Assembly (NCBI GenBank): GCA_016188965.1
Contig: JACPGT010000002.1
Location: forward strand, 148,125 to 212,124
DNA from: Microcaldota archaeon
GTDB lineage: Archaea > Micrarchaeota > Micrarchaeia > Norongarragalinales > Norongarragalinaceae
Length of the DNA stretch: 64,000 nt
Direction of reading: 5' to 3'
The notes below the pieces were generated by a model. It was not told where the DNA came from and did not search any database. It was given only the letters and a program-made list of their open reading frames with translations. Both the position numbers and the translations under genes were made by a program. Position 1 is the stretch's first letter. Every line of letters starts with the position of its first letter. Positions 33,762-42,097 of the stretch are shown in pieces.

Positions 33762-34532
33762 TTAGATCTTGGCGAGCAGGTCCTTGCGTTTTTCCATGGC
33801 CCAGTCCACCATCTGGAGGTACTCGTCCTTGGAAAAACCGGCGCTGCCGCTTTTCTGGCTGGAGCAGATTTTCTCATCGTTTGCCGTGCTCAACGACAGG
33901 CGTCCGGCGCTTGCGATTTCCTCGGCGTCCGTGGCGTCGACCATGATGGTCTTTCCGATTTTCTCGAACGACGTGGACAGCACGATGTCCTGCAACGGCA
34001 GGGGGCCGGCGTTGGAGCCGCGGACGACTTTGCCGTCCTCGAACTTCGGGACTTTCGCGTCTTTGAGCGCCGCCATGGCAGCCAGTGCGGCCGTGTCGAT
34101 GAGGTTGCCGTCGTGGTCCAGGATGTACAGGTCGATGAAGACGCCTTGCACCTTGCCTTCGGCTACCAGCATGTTGTCCACGTTGACGACTTTCGCCGAA
34201 CGGATGCCGCGGTCCACGACGCGGGCCAGCTCGATGCTGTTCTCGCCGGGCGGGCCGGCACGGAATTCAGGGTGGGCGACGGGCGAGAATTCGGCGTTGA
34301 CCATCACCACGCCTTCCGTCGGGCGGTCGGCAAACGGCGCCAAGACGTCGAACTTGATGCCGGCCAGGACCTTGCTCTTGCCGATTTCGGCGAAAGCCGA
34401 GCCTTCGGCGTTGGGCGCGAAGCCCTTGGTCACCTGGATGGCGCGGTAGTCCAAAAGACCGCGGCCGTCTTCGCGCTGTCCCTTTTCGGCTAAGTCGCGG
34501 ATGAATCCCTGCTTGATTTGTTCAAGAATCAT
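33762..34532 (-). CDS. rrp42: Exosome subunit Rrp42
   Basis: A 256-residue RNase PH-fold protein, the non-catalytic partner of Rrp41 in the archaeal exosome ring (start LEQIKQGFIRDLAEKGQRED; later DIVLSTSFEKIGKTIMVDAT). Its ATG overlaps the rrp41 stop by 4 nt. Confidence 0.95.
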   Translation of the reverse strand: MILEQIKQGFIRDLAEKGQREDGRGLLDYRAIQVTKGFAPNAEGSAFAEIGKSKVLAGIKFDVLAPFADRPTEGVVMVNAEFSPVAHPEFRAGPPGENSIELARVVDRGIRSAKVVNVDNMLVAEGKVQGVFIDLYILDHDGNLIDTAALAAMAALKDAKVPKFEDGKVVRGSNAGPLPLQDIVLSTSFEKIGKTIMVDATDAEEIASAGRLSLSTANDEKICSSQKSGSAGFSKDEYLQMVDWAMEKRKDLLAKI

Positions 34533-35278
34533 TGGTTGTTTTCACCTTGTTGTGCCTGCGCGGCCATGCGTTCATAGCTCTGGCGCAGCGCTTCAATCTG
34601 CTTGTCGCGCACTTTTTGTGCGCCTTGGAAGATCATGTCGAAGGCCTTGGAGATGTCGTCGCGGGAAAGCATGCCGTCCATCTGCGACAGCAAGATCTCG
34701 CCGGTGCGGGGAAGGATCACCATAGGCATGTCCGAGTCGCCGAGGTTGTCCTCGTATTTGTCCAGGTCCAGGACCATATGCTCGCCGATCAGGCCGGCGG
34801 ATAAGCCCACGGGCAAATCGCGCAACGGGATGCCGGCGTCGGCCAGCGCCACGGCGCCGGCGGTGATGCCGGCCACGCGCGTGCCGCCGTCGGACTGCAG
34901 CACTTCCATGTGCACGTCGATCATGGTCTTGGGGAACTGGTCGACCAGCACGGCGTTCTCGAACACGTGCTTGGCCACTTTGCTGATTTCGATGGATCGG
35001 CGGTTGGGACCGGAGCGGCCGTGCTCTTCCTGGCCGGAAAACGGCGCCATGATGTAGCGGGCGTTGATGATGGCCTTCGGCGGGTCGGCCAGGTGCTTGG
35101 GCAGCACTTCATGCGGTCCGTACACGGCGGCGAGGACCTTGTTACGGCCCCATTCGACCAGGGCCGAGCCTTGCGCGCGGTCCAGGACGCCGGCGGTGAT
35201 CTTCAGCGGGCGCAGATCCATCGGGCCGCGGCCGTCCAGGCGCTTGCCGTTCTTGAACAAGTCAGCTTTCTCTACCAT
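34529..35278 (-). CDS. rrp41: Exosome catalytic subunit Rrp41
   Basis: A 249-residue phosphorolytic 3'-5' exoribonuclease of the RNase PH family (RLDGRGPMDLRPLKITAGVL; RSGPNRRSIEISK; catalytic DSDMPMVILPRTGE). It forms the hexameric ring with Rrp42. ATG 35278 is 1 nt after the rrp4 stop; GTG 35287 is an alternative. The C-terminus has a Gln-rich tail. Confidence 0.95.
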   Translation of the reverse strand: MVEKADLFKNGKRLDGRGPMDLRPLKITAGVLDRAQGSALVEWGRNKVLAAVYGPHEVLPKHLADPPKAIINARYIMAPFSGQEEHGRSGPNRRSIEISKVAKHVFENAVLVDQFPKTMIDVHMEVLQSDGGTRVAGITAGAVALADAGIPLRDLPVGLSAGLIGEHMVLDLDKYEDNLGDSDMPMVILPRTGEILLSQMDGMLSRDDISKAFDMIFQGAQKVRDKQIEALRQSYERMAAQAQQGENNQ

Positions 35279-35279
35279 T

Positions 35280-35897
35280 TTAGTCACCTTGCCCGCCGGT
35301 CTTGCGGGTTTGTTCTTCCAACATCTTGGTAATGCGTTCCGTCAGGCCCGACGTGTGCGATTCGCGGCAGATCTTCTCGACGGCCTTCATGGCTAACTCG
35401 GAGTTGCCGCCTTCGACGTGCACGATGCCGTTCTTGCCCACGGTGATGCGGGAGCCTGTGAACTTGGCCAGGGTGTCCAGCATTGAGCCGTTGCGGCCGC
35501 TGATCCGGGGCACCTTGACGGCGTCAATCGCGATCATGGAGCCTTGGGCCAGTTTCTGCGGTTCGATCAGGACGGCTTCCTTGACTTCGTTGACGGCCAG
35601 GATCTTGGCGTACACCGCGTCGCGCAACTTCAGTTCGTCGCGCGTGTCGCGGGCGCTTAAAGAAGCGCCGTACGGCGAGTTGAGGGCAAGGTTGTAGCCC
35701 GAGAAGCGTTCCTCGTCGACGATGCCGATGATGTCGTCCCCGGTTTTGGGCACGTAGTATCCCTTGAGGGGTACGACGTGGTCGTCGGATTGCAGGCTCA
35801 CGTTGGCCGCGTAGGTTTTTCCGTCTTCTACAAAGCATCCGGGAATGCGTCGGGGCTCGTCGGCCACCTTGTCGCCCGGGAAGACCAATTGCTTCAT
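35280..35897 (-). CDS. rrp4: Exosome RNA-binding cap subunit Rrp4
   Basis: A 205-residue protein with an N-terminal domain (PGDKVADEPRRIPGCFVEDG), a central S1 domain (about 60-120) and a KH domain (PRISGRNGSMLDTLAKFTGS). It caps the exosome ring and guides RNA. A 146-nt gap before it (35898-36043) holds no gene; GGAGAT precedes the ATG. Confidence 0.95.
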   Translation of the reverse strand: MKQLVFPGDKVADEPRRIPGCFVEDGKTYAANVSLQSDDHVVPLKGYYVPKTGDDIIGIVDEERFSGYNLALNSPYGASLSARDTRDELKLRDAVYAKILAVNEVKEAVLIEPQKLAQGSMIAIDAVKVPRISGRNGSMLDTLAKFTGSRITVGKNGIVHVEGGNSELAMKAVEKICRESHTSGLTERITKMLEEQTRKTGGQGD

Positions 35898-36043
35898 GGT
35901 GTTTCACATCTCCAATTTCGTTGCAAGTGCGATGCCGCTTACGTTGATTCCGCCTGCGGCTTTGTTTGTATTCTTCGTTTTTTTTCCATTTTCAGGGCCG
36001 TTTTCGCCCCTTTCCTTTTTTTTCGGTTGTCCGTTGCGGTCCG

Positions 36044-36733
36044 TCACAGCCGTTTCGTCTGGGTCTGGCCCGACGTCTGGCTGTTGAGCCGGTCGTAGAA
36101 ACCGGCCTCCATCCCGACGGGCATTTCGACGACGACCATCAGGCTGCCGTCATTGGCCCACTCTTCCTTCTGGATGCCGTATTCCTTCAGCAGGCCGTAG
36201 CACTTCGGCGCGAACTGCGCCGGCACTCGGACTGCCACCTTGATTTTGTCCGTGCTGATCGGGATGATTTCCCGAATCGACTCAATCGCGGTCTCGACCT
36301 GTTCTTCCACGCGCTTGAACGCATCCACGTGGAAGCGCGCCTCTTCCAGCGCCAGTTCGATGCGGGTGACGGGGTGCGGCGCCTTGGTCTTCGGATCCAT
36401 CACGGTCGCGGCAATCATGGCCACGATCTTAGCGCGTTTTTCCGCCACGGCTTTTCGGCGTTGGTCCGTCGTCAGCTGCAGTTCGCCGTGGTCCAGGATG
36501 TACTGGGCGGCCTTGATGATGTCGTCGGTGCCGATGGCTTTCTTCAACGCGGCCGGCGAGGCGCGTTCTCCCTTGTTGGCGTCCTTGAAGACGTCGTCGA
36601 ACGCCAGGACGTTGGAGAAGTCCTTCTTGAGCCCCGTCTTATACTCGTACCCCTTTTTGGGATCGACCAGGATCTCGAAGTGTTCGCCGTTTCTGTCCAG
36701 GCGCGCCGTCAGGGTGTTTTCGATTCCGGTCAT
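36044..36733 (-). CDS. sdo1: SBDS/Sdo1 ribosome maturation protein
   Basis: A 229-residue protein with the three SBDS domains: N-terminal FYSH (ENTLTARLDRNGEHFEILVD), a helical middle domain (DQRRKAVAEKRAKIVAMIAA) and a C-terminal ferredoxin-like domain. It helps release the anti-association factor (eIF6) from the large ribosomal subunit. It sits between psmA and rrp4, as in other archaea. Confidence 0.95.
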   Translation of the reverse strand: MTGIENTLTARLDRNGEHFEILVDPKKGYEYKTGLKKDFSNVLAFDDVFKDANKGERASPAALKKAIGTDDIIKAAQYILDHGELQLTTDQRRKAVAEKRAKIVAMIAATVMDPKTKAPHPVTRIELALEEARFHVDAFKRVEEQVETAIESIREIIPISTDKIKVAVRVPAQFAPKCYGLLKEYGIQKEEWANDGSLMVVVEMPVGMEAGFYDRLNSQTSGQTQTKRL

Positions 36734-36762
36734 GGTTCACGAAGACCCGTTCTGCGGGACGT

Positions 36763-37467
36763 TCAGAGCCACTTGGCTTTTTCCTGCTTGTTCAGCAAAT
36801 GCACTTTGTGGTCATCCGCGCGGATCAGCGCGATGTCGACCAGGCTGGGCGTAATCTTGTCTTCGACGACTTTCTTGAGGGCTTTGATGCCCAGCTTGAT
36901 GCCGTCGTCCAGGTTCATGCCGTCCTTGTATTCCTTTTCCAGCAGTTCTTCGACGGCTTTCTTGCCCGAGCCGATGGCCGTGGCCTTGTACTCGAACAAT
37001 GCGCCGGAGGGATCCGTTTCGAACAGACGCATGCCGCCGTCCACGCCGGCGATCAAAAACGATACGCCGTACGGCCGTGCTCCGCCGTACTGGGTGTAGA
37101 ATTGGATGTGGTCGCCCACGTGTTTGGCCAGAAGCTCGATGGGAATTTCCTCGTCGAACGTCAGGCGGTGCTTTTGCGCTTCCACGCGGGCATAATCGAC
37201 CAGTTTGCGCGCATCCGCGACCAGGCCCGAGGACGAAGCGGCGATGTGCGAATCAATCGTAAAGATTTTCTCCGTCGAGCCGCCGATCAGAAGCGGCGAT
37301 GAGACGCGTTTGTGGGCCAGCAGAACGATGCCGTCGCTGCAGACGATGCCGATGCTGGTCGAACCGGTCTTGACGGCTTCGCGGGCGTATTCCACCTGGA
37401 ATAGGCGGCCGTCCGGCGAGAAGACGGTGATGGCGCGGTCGTATGCGGCCTGGGAAGGAGGATACAT
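36763..37467 (-). CDS. psmA: 20S proteasome alpha subunit
   Basis: A 234-residue alpha-ring protein with the N-terminal gate motif SQAAYDRAITVFSPDGRLFQ and VEYAREAVKTGSTSIGI. It lacks the catalytic N-terminal threonine, as alpha subunits do. ATG 37467 is used; GTG 37482 is possible. The preceding 37468-37636 gap contains AT-rich sequence that may carry an internal promoter. No beta subunit lies in this window. Confidence 0.95.
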   Translation of the reverse strand: MYPPSQAAYDRAITVFSPDGRLFQVEYAREAVKTGSTSIGIVCSDGIVLLAHKRVSSPLLIGGSTEKIFTIDSHIAASSSGLVADARKLVDYARVEAQKHRLTFDEEIPIELLAKHVGDHIQFYTQYGGARPYGVSFLIAGVDGGMRLFETDPSGALFEYKATAIGSGKKAVEELLEKEYKDGMNLDDGIKLGIKALKKVVEDKITPSLVDIALIRADDHKVHLLNKQEKAKWL

Positions 37468-37604
37468 GGTTCGCAAATTCACCTCTAGATTACGAAAACA
37501 AGAGAATCCGACGCGGGACAGGGGGCTTTCCGGCTTTCTTCCGGTTTTCCGGCCGCAGACGCGAATGCCTGAACGGCATCCGCTTTACGTGGTGTTTTTT
37601 CTCT

Positions 37605-37616
37605 CGTTACGTAACG
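37605..37616. repeat. 12-bp perfect palindrome upstream of psmA
   Basis: CGTTACGTAACG lies in the rnp2-psmA gap, just downstream (minus sense) of an AT-rich box CTTAAAAAGG near 37632. It could be an operator for an internal psmA promoter. Confidence 0.3.
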
Positions 37617-37636
37617 GTTTTAGGCGGGCCGCCTTT

Positions 37637-37969
37637 TTAAGCGCTTCTTTTGGCCTTTGCCGCCTTGACCGCTCCGGGCAGCCGGGGCACCGATCCGGCG
37701 ACCTTGATGACGCGCAGGGCCACGTCTTTTCCGTCGAAGAAGCGTTTGAGGGCCAACGCCGCGACCACGTCTTCCAGGCCCGACGTCGAGCATTTGAGCC
37801 AGAACCGGATGCTGCCCGGCTCGGCTCGGATGAATTGGACGCGGGCCACGCTGGTTCCCTTGTCGCCCAGCCACTCGAAGACGGCGTCGTAGGCCGCCGT
37901 TTTGAGGGCTTTTTCATCGGCAGCCAGGCCGTCCGCTTGCGCGAGAATGTACCGCTTCTTTTCCTTCAT
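37637..37969 (-). CDS. rnp2: RNase P protein component 2 (Pop5)
   Basis: A 110-residue protein starting MKEKKRYILAQADG, like the EKKRYI start of archaeal Pop5, with RFWLKCSTSGLEDVVAALAL corresponding to the conserved core. It pairs with Rpp30 in RNase P for tRNA 5' processing. Its position next to rpp30 and the exosome genes fits the archaeal superoperon. Confidence 0.85.
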   Translation of the reverse strand: MKEKKRYILAQADGLAADEKALKTAAYDAVFEWLGDKGTSVARVQFIRAEPGSIRFWLKCSTSGLEDVVAALALKRFFDGKDVALRVIKVAGSVPRLPGAVKAAKAKRSA

Positions 37970-37977
37970 GGACCGTT

Positions 37978-38532
37978 TCACTGGTGGGACATGCCGCGCA
38001 CGAAGTTCGCGAAAGCCGCGGCGCGATGCGACGTCTTGGCTTTTTCTTCCTTGCTCATTTCCGAATACGGCCGCGTGTCGCCGTCGGGAATGAATATGGA
38101 GTCGTACGGCAGCTTCTTTTCCGCCGCTTTCACGGATGCCTTTTCGGCGATTTTTCCTTTGGACACGCCTTGGAACACCCGCAGCGTGCGGCCGTCGTAC
38201 CAGGCCAGCCATGTCTGGAATTGGGCGGTGCGGACCTTGCCTTGCAGCAGCCGGAGGATGCCATCCATGCCCAGCAGGCGGATGCAGAACTTGGTGTACG
38301 TGCCGGGAAACTGGTGGTAGGCGTCCAAGAACAGTCCGGTGTCTTCCACCAGGACTGGTTTTCTGATCATGGCGTACGCCGTTTTTGCCTTGGACACGAT
38401 GGTCTCTTCCATGGAGGTGGACTTGATTTCCTGGACGTCGACGTTCATGTGTAGCACGTTCCAGCCTTTGAGCACGGCTTTGGCTTCACGGACCTTGCTT
38501 TCGTTGCTGGTGACCAGCGTGACTGCCTTCAT
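37978..38532 (-). CDS. HAM1/RdgB-type XTP/dITP pyrophosphatase
   Basis: A 184-residue house-cleaning nucleotidase that hydrolyses ITP/XTP to the monophosphates (start VTLVTSNESKVREAKAVL; catalytic region PVLVEDTGLFLDAY; late YDSIFIPDGDTRPYSEMS). It overlaps rnp3 by 4 nt and lies 8 nt before rnp2, so it is part of the superoperon. Confidence 0.93.
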   Translation of the reverse strand: MKAVTLVTSNESKVREAKAVLKGWNVLHMNVDVQEIKSTSMEETIVSKAKTAYAMIRKPVLVEDTGLFLDAYHQFPGTYTKFCIRLLGMDGILRLLQGKVRTAQFQTWLAWYDGRTLRVFQGVSKGKIAEKASVKAAEKKLPYDSIFIPDGDTRPYSEMSKEEKAKTSHRAAAFANFVRGMSHQ

Positions 38533-39035
38533 CCGAATCGAACCTCTTGTTTCATGACGCTTGCCGCCCGGTCGCGGGGCACGCCCATTTGTTGCCAGAT
38601 GGCCACGGCCTCGCGCGGGCTCTTGACGTCGAACGCGCTTTGCGCTTGGCTCGTGAACGCGATTTTCGCGTCCCTTTTTTGGCACAGGACGTAGAATTTG
38701 GAATACGCCGACAACCGCTGCGCCCGCCGGCGGCCGAAGGAATGCAACAGGGGCCGCATGGGCAGTTCGAAGACGCTGTCTGAATCGGCCACGGCACGGA
38801 CCAGGCCTTCGTCCTTTTCGAACTTGGGCACGGCGAGGGGGTCGACCAAGATGCTTTTGCGGCAAGCCTGGCGCAACCAGTCGCCGTTCATGCTGGAAAC
38901 GGACATGCCGGCCTTGACGAGGCGCAAGTCGTTGCCGGATTTCAGCTCGAGGCGCGGAGGCGACGCAACGGTCCATTCCAGTTCCTTGGCCTTGGCGGCT
39001 GCTGACGGAGTGCAATTCGCATCGAACGCTTTCAT
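38529..39035 (-). CDS. rnp3: RNase P protein component 3 (Rpp30)
   Basis: A 168-residue PHP-fold-related protein, short for the family (often 210-240) and missing part of the N-terminal half. The C-terminal RPLLHSFGRRRAQRLSAYSK, then KSPREAVAIWQQMGVPRDRA, is typical of Rpp30. It is the first gene of the superoperon. TATA-like TCCTTTATAG (39061-39069) gives a nearly leaderless start at 39035. Confidence 0.8.
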   Translation of the reverse strand: MKAFDANCTPSAAAKAKELEWTVASPPRLELKSGNDLRLVKAGMSVSSMNGDWLRQACRKSILVDPLAVPKFEKDEGLVRAVADSDSVFELPMRPLLHSFGRRRAQRLSAYSKFYVLCQKRDAKIAFTSQAQSAFDVKSPREAVAIWQQMGVPRDRAASVMKQEVRFG

Positions 39036-39060
39036 ACGTATAGCTTGATGCGTTCCAGTC

Positions 39061-39069
39061 CTATAAAGG
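39061..39069 (-). promoter_or_regulatory. TATA box of the RNase P/proteasome/exosome superoperon
   Basis: The minus strand reads CTTTATAG about 27 nt before the rnp3 ATG at 39035. Confidence 0.6.
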
Positions 39070-39131
39070 ATGGTTTGGCGTGCGGAGGAAACAAGTCAAG
39101 GTTCCCGTTGCTTTTACTCCATGCCGCTTTC

Positions 39132-39890
39132 TTACGCCTGCAGCGCCTTGAGCAATTCGGCGTGGTTCTGCTGGTTGCCGGCGCAAATCGTCTTTTGGTG
39201 CGGATGCCATAGCTTGCCGTCAAAATCCGTCACCCTGCCTCCCGCTTCCTGGATCAAAAGGCTGCCGGCGGTGATGTCCCACGGCGTCGCGTTGTTGTAT
39301 ACATAGCCGCCGTAGCGGCCGCAGGCGACGTACGCCAAACCCAGGCTGGTCGAGCCGGGGTCCCGGATGGACAATGCGGCGTGCGAGATGTCCGCCACGT
39401 ATCGCAGGCCTTGTCGGTCTTTTTCCGGCGTACGCTTTGACCAGGCGCAAAAGATGAGGCTCTGCTCCAAGGCGCGATTCGGGCACGTGATTTTCCGGCC
39501 GTTCAGGAAGGCGCCGCGGCCTTTTTCGGCATAGAACATCTCCTCCAGGTACGGCAGGTAGGATACGCCGTGCGTGGCGACGCCCTCCTGGACGTAGGCG
39601 ATGTTCAATCCGAACAGCGGGTTGCCGAAGGCGTAGTTGAGGGTGCCGTCCAGCGGGTCGATGGTCCAGAACGTCTCCTCGCTTGACCACTTGCCTCCGT
39701 TTTCTTCGGACAATACCGGCGCGGCATGTTTTCCCGACTCCAAGGCCTTAAGCAGGACTTTCTCGGCGGCAAAATCCGCGTCCGTCACCAGGTCCTTGAA
39801 TCCTTTGACCTTGACGTCGCGCGTCTGGCTGAACTTTTTCAGCAGCACGGCGCCGGTCTTGAGGGCGAGTTTTTCCATGAATGCGCGCAT
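39132..39890 (-). CDS. Inositol monophosphatase-family phosphatase (IMPase/FBPase-like)
   Basis: A 252-residue Mg-dependent phosphatase with the three family motifs: DLVTDADFAAEK with SEENGG, TIDPLDGTLNYAFG, and NNATPWDITAGSLLIQEAGG. In archaea this family includes inositol-1-phosphatase and fructose-1,6-bisphosphatase; the sequence alone does not decide. TATA-like ATTTTATAC at 39911-39919 gives a leaderless start at 39890. Confidence 0.9.
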   Translation of the reverse strand: MRAFMEKLALKTGAVLLKKFSQTRDVKVKGFKDLVTDADFAAEKVLLKALESGKHAAPVLSEENGGKWSSEETFWTIDPLDGTLNYAFGNPLFGLNIAYVQEGVATHGVSYLPYLEEMFYAEKGRGAFLNGRKITCPNRALEQSLIFCAWSKRTPEKDRQGLRYVADISHAALSIRDPGSTSLGLAYVACGRYGGYVYNNATPWDITAGSLLIQEAGGRVTDFDGKLWHPHQKTICAGNQQNHAELLKALQA

Positions 39891-39954
39891 GAGCAGCTTA
39901 CGCTGGGCAAGTATAAAATGGCCGCCGGAATGCCGGCGGCTTTCAAAAAGGCTT

Positions 39955-40557
39955 TTACGCTTTCGCCGTGGCTTCGACTTTGGCTTTCGGCTTGGCCGTG
40001 GCTTTGGGCGCCGTTACCTTAGCGCGCTCTTTCGCCGCAACCGTGCCTTTGAAGGCGTGTGCGCCTTTGGGGTCCATCTTGGCCTGGATGAATGCGCTTT
40101 CGCCTTGGACCTGCGGCGCGACGTACGTCTTGGCTGGGTGCAGCGGCGTGCTGTCGTTGTCGTTGCGGAAGATGACTTCGAAGTACTTGTACACGCCGTC
40201 TTCGCCGACCCAGTACGCGTTGATGGGCGTCAGGTTGGTGAACTTGCGCGCGGCCCGGTTGGTGGCGTACCAAATCAAGGCGCGGCCGGGTTCGACGCGC
40301 TTGCGGTTGCGGCCGGGTTTGCGGCCCAAGTCCGGCTGGCGGCGGACGTGGCGTCCGCGGCGGATGCGGACGACGGCGGTGCAGTACTGTTTGGTGGCCT
40401 TGTAGCCCAGTTCGCGGGCGCGGATGGGGTTCGTCGGATTCTCTTGCCGGACGACGACGGGACCCTTGCGCCACTTGCGCAGGCGCAGCGTGTAGCTTTC
40501 CGAGCGTTCTTTCGCGGATTGGGCAAAGGATGCCCTGACATATTTAGCCATTCCCAT
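39955..40557 (-). CDS. rpl15e: Ribosomal protein L15e (eL15)
   Basis: A 200-residue basic large-subunit protein (RLRKWRKGPVVVRQENPTNP; RRGRHVRRQPDLGRKPGRNR; FEVIFRNDNDSTPL). The C-terminal 30 residues are an Ala/Lys/Thr-rich tail longer than usual. AGGTGA precedes the ATG. A second ATG two codons on is also possible. Confidence 0.95.
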   Translation of the reverse strand: MGMAKYVRASFAQSAKERSESYTLRLRKWRKGPVVVRQENPTNPIRARELGYKATKQYCTAVVRIRRGRHVRRQPDLGRKPGRNRKRVEPGRALIWYATNRAARKFTNLTPINAYWVGEDGVYKYFEVIFRNDNDSTPLHPAKTYVAPQVQGESAFIQAKMDPKGAHAFKGTVAAKERAKVTAPKATAKPKAKVEATAKA

Positions 40558-40666
40558 AGTGTTTCACCTGATGCGTATTCCGGAGGCCCAAAAAGCACGC
40601 GTGCGTTGCACGCGAACGGGCCTTTCCCGACATGTTACGACCTTTCAGTCATGCCGGAAGCGGCTT

Positions 40667-41200
40667 TTAAGCGCTTGGTTTTGCCGTTTTCAAAGTTTCA
40701 ATTGCCGTTTTCAAGTTGCGGTAGAACTGTTCGGCTTGCTCTGAGTTGATTTGAAGAGAATAGGAATCCCCGACCGCATCGTCGTATTCCTTGACTTGTT
40801 TTAACCCGTTCGAATCCGGCTTGAATTTAATGCTTATGCTTTTTTGGGATATGTTGATTGAACAGTTTGGCGGTTGGGGTGCTGATACTTCTTGAATGTC
40901 TTTCAGGAAGATTCGATAATCGGGTGGCTTCCCTAACGAAAATTCTCCGCGCGTTATCGTTTTGAACATCAAACGCCGGTCTGTAAGCGTGTAACTGAAC
41001 TCGCCTGAGAATTTTAGTGGGTTGATATTTTCGCTGTATCCTTCCGCGTTTGCAAGGATTTTTTCGTCGGCTTCAATTTCTTCTGCCAAGGCTTTGCGGG
41101 CCCACGCGACGCCGATTGCCCTGGCGACGGCGAAGATTAGGATGCATAATGCAACGAATGCGGCGCCGTAAATTATGTACGGCGCGCCTGGTTCGGCCAT
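40667..41200 (-). CDS. Membrane-anchored PH-like hypothetical protein
   Basis: A 177-residue protein with one N-terminal membrane span (YIIYGAAFVALCILIFAVAR) and a cytoplasmic beta-rich domain that looks like a bacterial PH domain (FSYTLTDRRLMFKTITRGEF). Function unknown. It shares a divergent promoter with the ubiquitin-like gene at 41251. Confidence 0.6.
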   Translation of the reverse strand: MAEPGAPYIIYGAAFVALCILIFAVARAIGVAWARKALAEEIEADEKILANAEGYSENINPLKFSGEFSYTLTDRRLMFKTITRGEFSLGKPPDYRIFLKDIQEVSAPQPPNCSINISQKSISIKFKPDSNGLKQVKEYDDAVGDSYSLQINSEQAEQFYRNLKTAIETLKTAKPSA

Positions 41201-41220
41201 TCATTTACTGATGGGCGCGC

Positions 41221-41230
41221 CGTTAAAATA
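41221..41230. promoter_or_regulatory. Shared divergent TATA box
   Basis: CGTTAAAATA lies about 21 nt from both the minus start at 41200 and the plus start at 41251, so one AT-rich box may serve both leaderless transcripts. Confidence 0.5.
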
Positions 41231-41250
41231 GTCTGCGTCAATACCCGTCC

Positions 41251-41451
41251 ATGCAAATTCATTTCATAAACGATGGCAAACCAGAAAAGTTGACGGTTCC
41301 CGCTGGCTTCACGCTGGCCGCGTTAGTCAAACAGATGGGCCTGAACGAACAGACGTTCTTCAGCAAGGTCAACGGAAAGCTCGTCCATCCCAAGACGGAG
41401 TTGAAGGACGGCGACCGCGTCGAATTCGTGGGGATCATTTACGGCGGCTAA
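41251..41451 (+). CDS. Ubiquitin-like sulfur carrier / small archaeal modifier (ThiS/MoaD/SAMP type)
   Basis: A 66-residue beta-grasp protein ending in GG (VEFVGIIYGG), which is adenylated and thiocarboxylated in this family. It may deliver sulfur for tRNA thiolation or be conjugated to proteins. The tRNA thiolase gene ttuA lies 1.8 kb away. No E1-like activating enzyme is seen in the window. Confidence 0.85.
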   Translation: MQIHFINDGKPEKLTVPAGFTLAALVKQMGLNEQTFFSKVNGKLVHPKTELKDGDRVEFVGIIYGG

Positions 41452-41786
41452 GATTGAATTACGGTTACTTCAAATCGGCCGGGGCCTTTTGGAGTAATTT
41501 CCACTTTCTGACCCTTCTTCAACTTCATAAACTCCGCCAGTTTTTTTGAGACCCGAAATCCCAGTGAATTGCCGTATTGGCTTATCTTTGTGCGGGCATC
41601 GAGGCCCCAAATGCCTTTTTCCTTCTGTTTTTGCTGAATTTTTGCAGCCGATTTTTCGGGAAAGAAGCGTTCTCCGCATTTATTGCAGACGAGCGCATCG
41701 AATTCGCCCAAATCCACGCCGAGGTCAATGAATCTCGCCTTTTTCTTTTCAAGGATTCCATCGCATTCGGTGCATTTCATGTTCAT
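41448..41786 (-). CDS. Zinc-finger plus AbrB-type antitoxin
   Basis: A 112-residue protein: residues 1-45 have two CxxC pairs (CTEC, CNKC) as in YgiT/MqsA zinc fingers, and residues about 66-112 form a SpoVT/AbrB DNA-binding domain (YGNSLGFRVSKKLAEFMKLK). It starts one base inside the stop of the DUF4258 gene, the layout of a toxin-antitoxin pair with the toxin first, as in mqsRA. It ends tail to tail with the ubiquitin-like gene, overlapping it by 4 nt. Confidence 0.8.
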   Translation of the reverse strand: MNMKCTECDGILEKKKARFIDLGVDLGEFDALVCNKCGERFFPEKSAAKIQQKQKEKGIWGLDARTKISQYGNSLGFRVSKKLAEFMKLKKGQKVEITPKGPGRFEVTVIQS

Positions 41787-41992
41787 CACGTTTCGAAAAA
41801 ACATGTCACAATCAGTATGCTTTCCTCGCGTTTCTCAAACACCACTTCGATTCCGCCCATGGATGCGTGCCAGCGTCCATCCGCTTCCGAAAACCATTTC
41901 TGACCTTTTGCGACCACGCTTTTTATTTCGGATTCTTCGATTTTACGCTCCGCAATTCGCTCAAGCGCATGTTTTTTGAAAAAATATTCCAT
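41786..41992 (-). CDS. DUF4258-family putative toxin
   Basis: A 68-residue protein (FKKHALERIAERKIEESEIK; then GIEVVFEKREESILIVTCF) of the DUF4258 family, which resembles RelE/MqsR-type RNases. It overlaps the downstream antitoxin by one base. A TATA-like GAATATTAAG at 42009-42018 and the inverted repeat GTATACACGGCGTATATAC between it and the ATG suggest autoregulation by the AbrB domain. Confidence 0.75.
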   Translation of the reverse strand: MEYFFKKHALERIAERKIEESEIKSVVAKGQKWFSEADGRWHASMGGIEVVFEKREESILIVTCFFET

Positions 41993-42005
41993 GTATATAC
42001 GCCGT

Positions 42006-42097
42006 GTATACTTAATATTCTTTCCCAAGTGTACCGTTCCTGACGTGGGGATAAAAATCTTGAGTAGAACTTTTTTCTACCGCGAACTTAAGTATAC
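42006..42097. repeat. 92-bp segment with 10-bp terminal inverted repeats
   Basis: GTATACTTAA at 42006-42015 and TTAAGTATAC at 42088-42097 are perfect inverted repeats. Inside are GTAGAA/TTCTAC and CCCAAGT/ACGTGGG pairings. The segment covers the promoter of the DUF4258 gene and the last codons of the Nudix gene. It could be a small mobile element or a regulatory structure. Confidence 0.5.
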
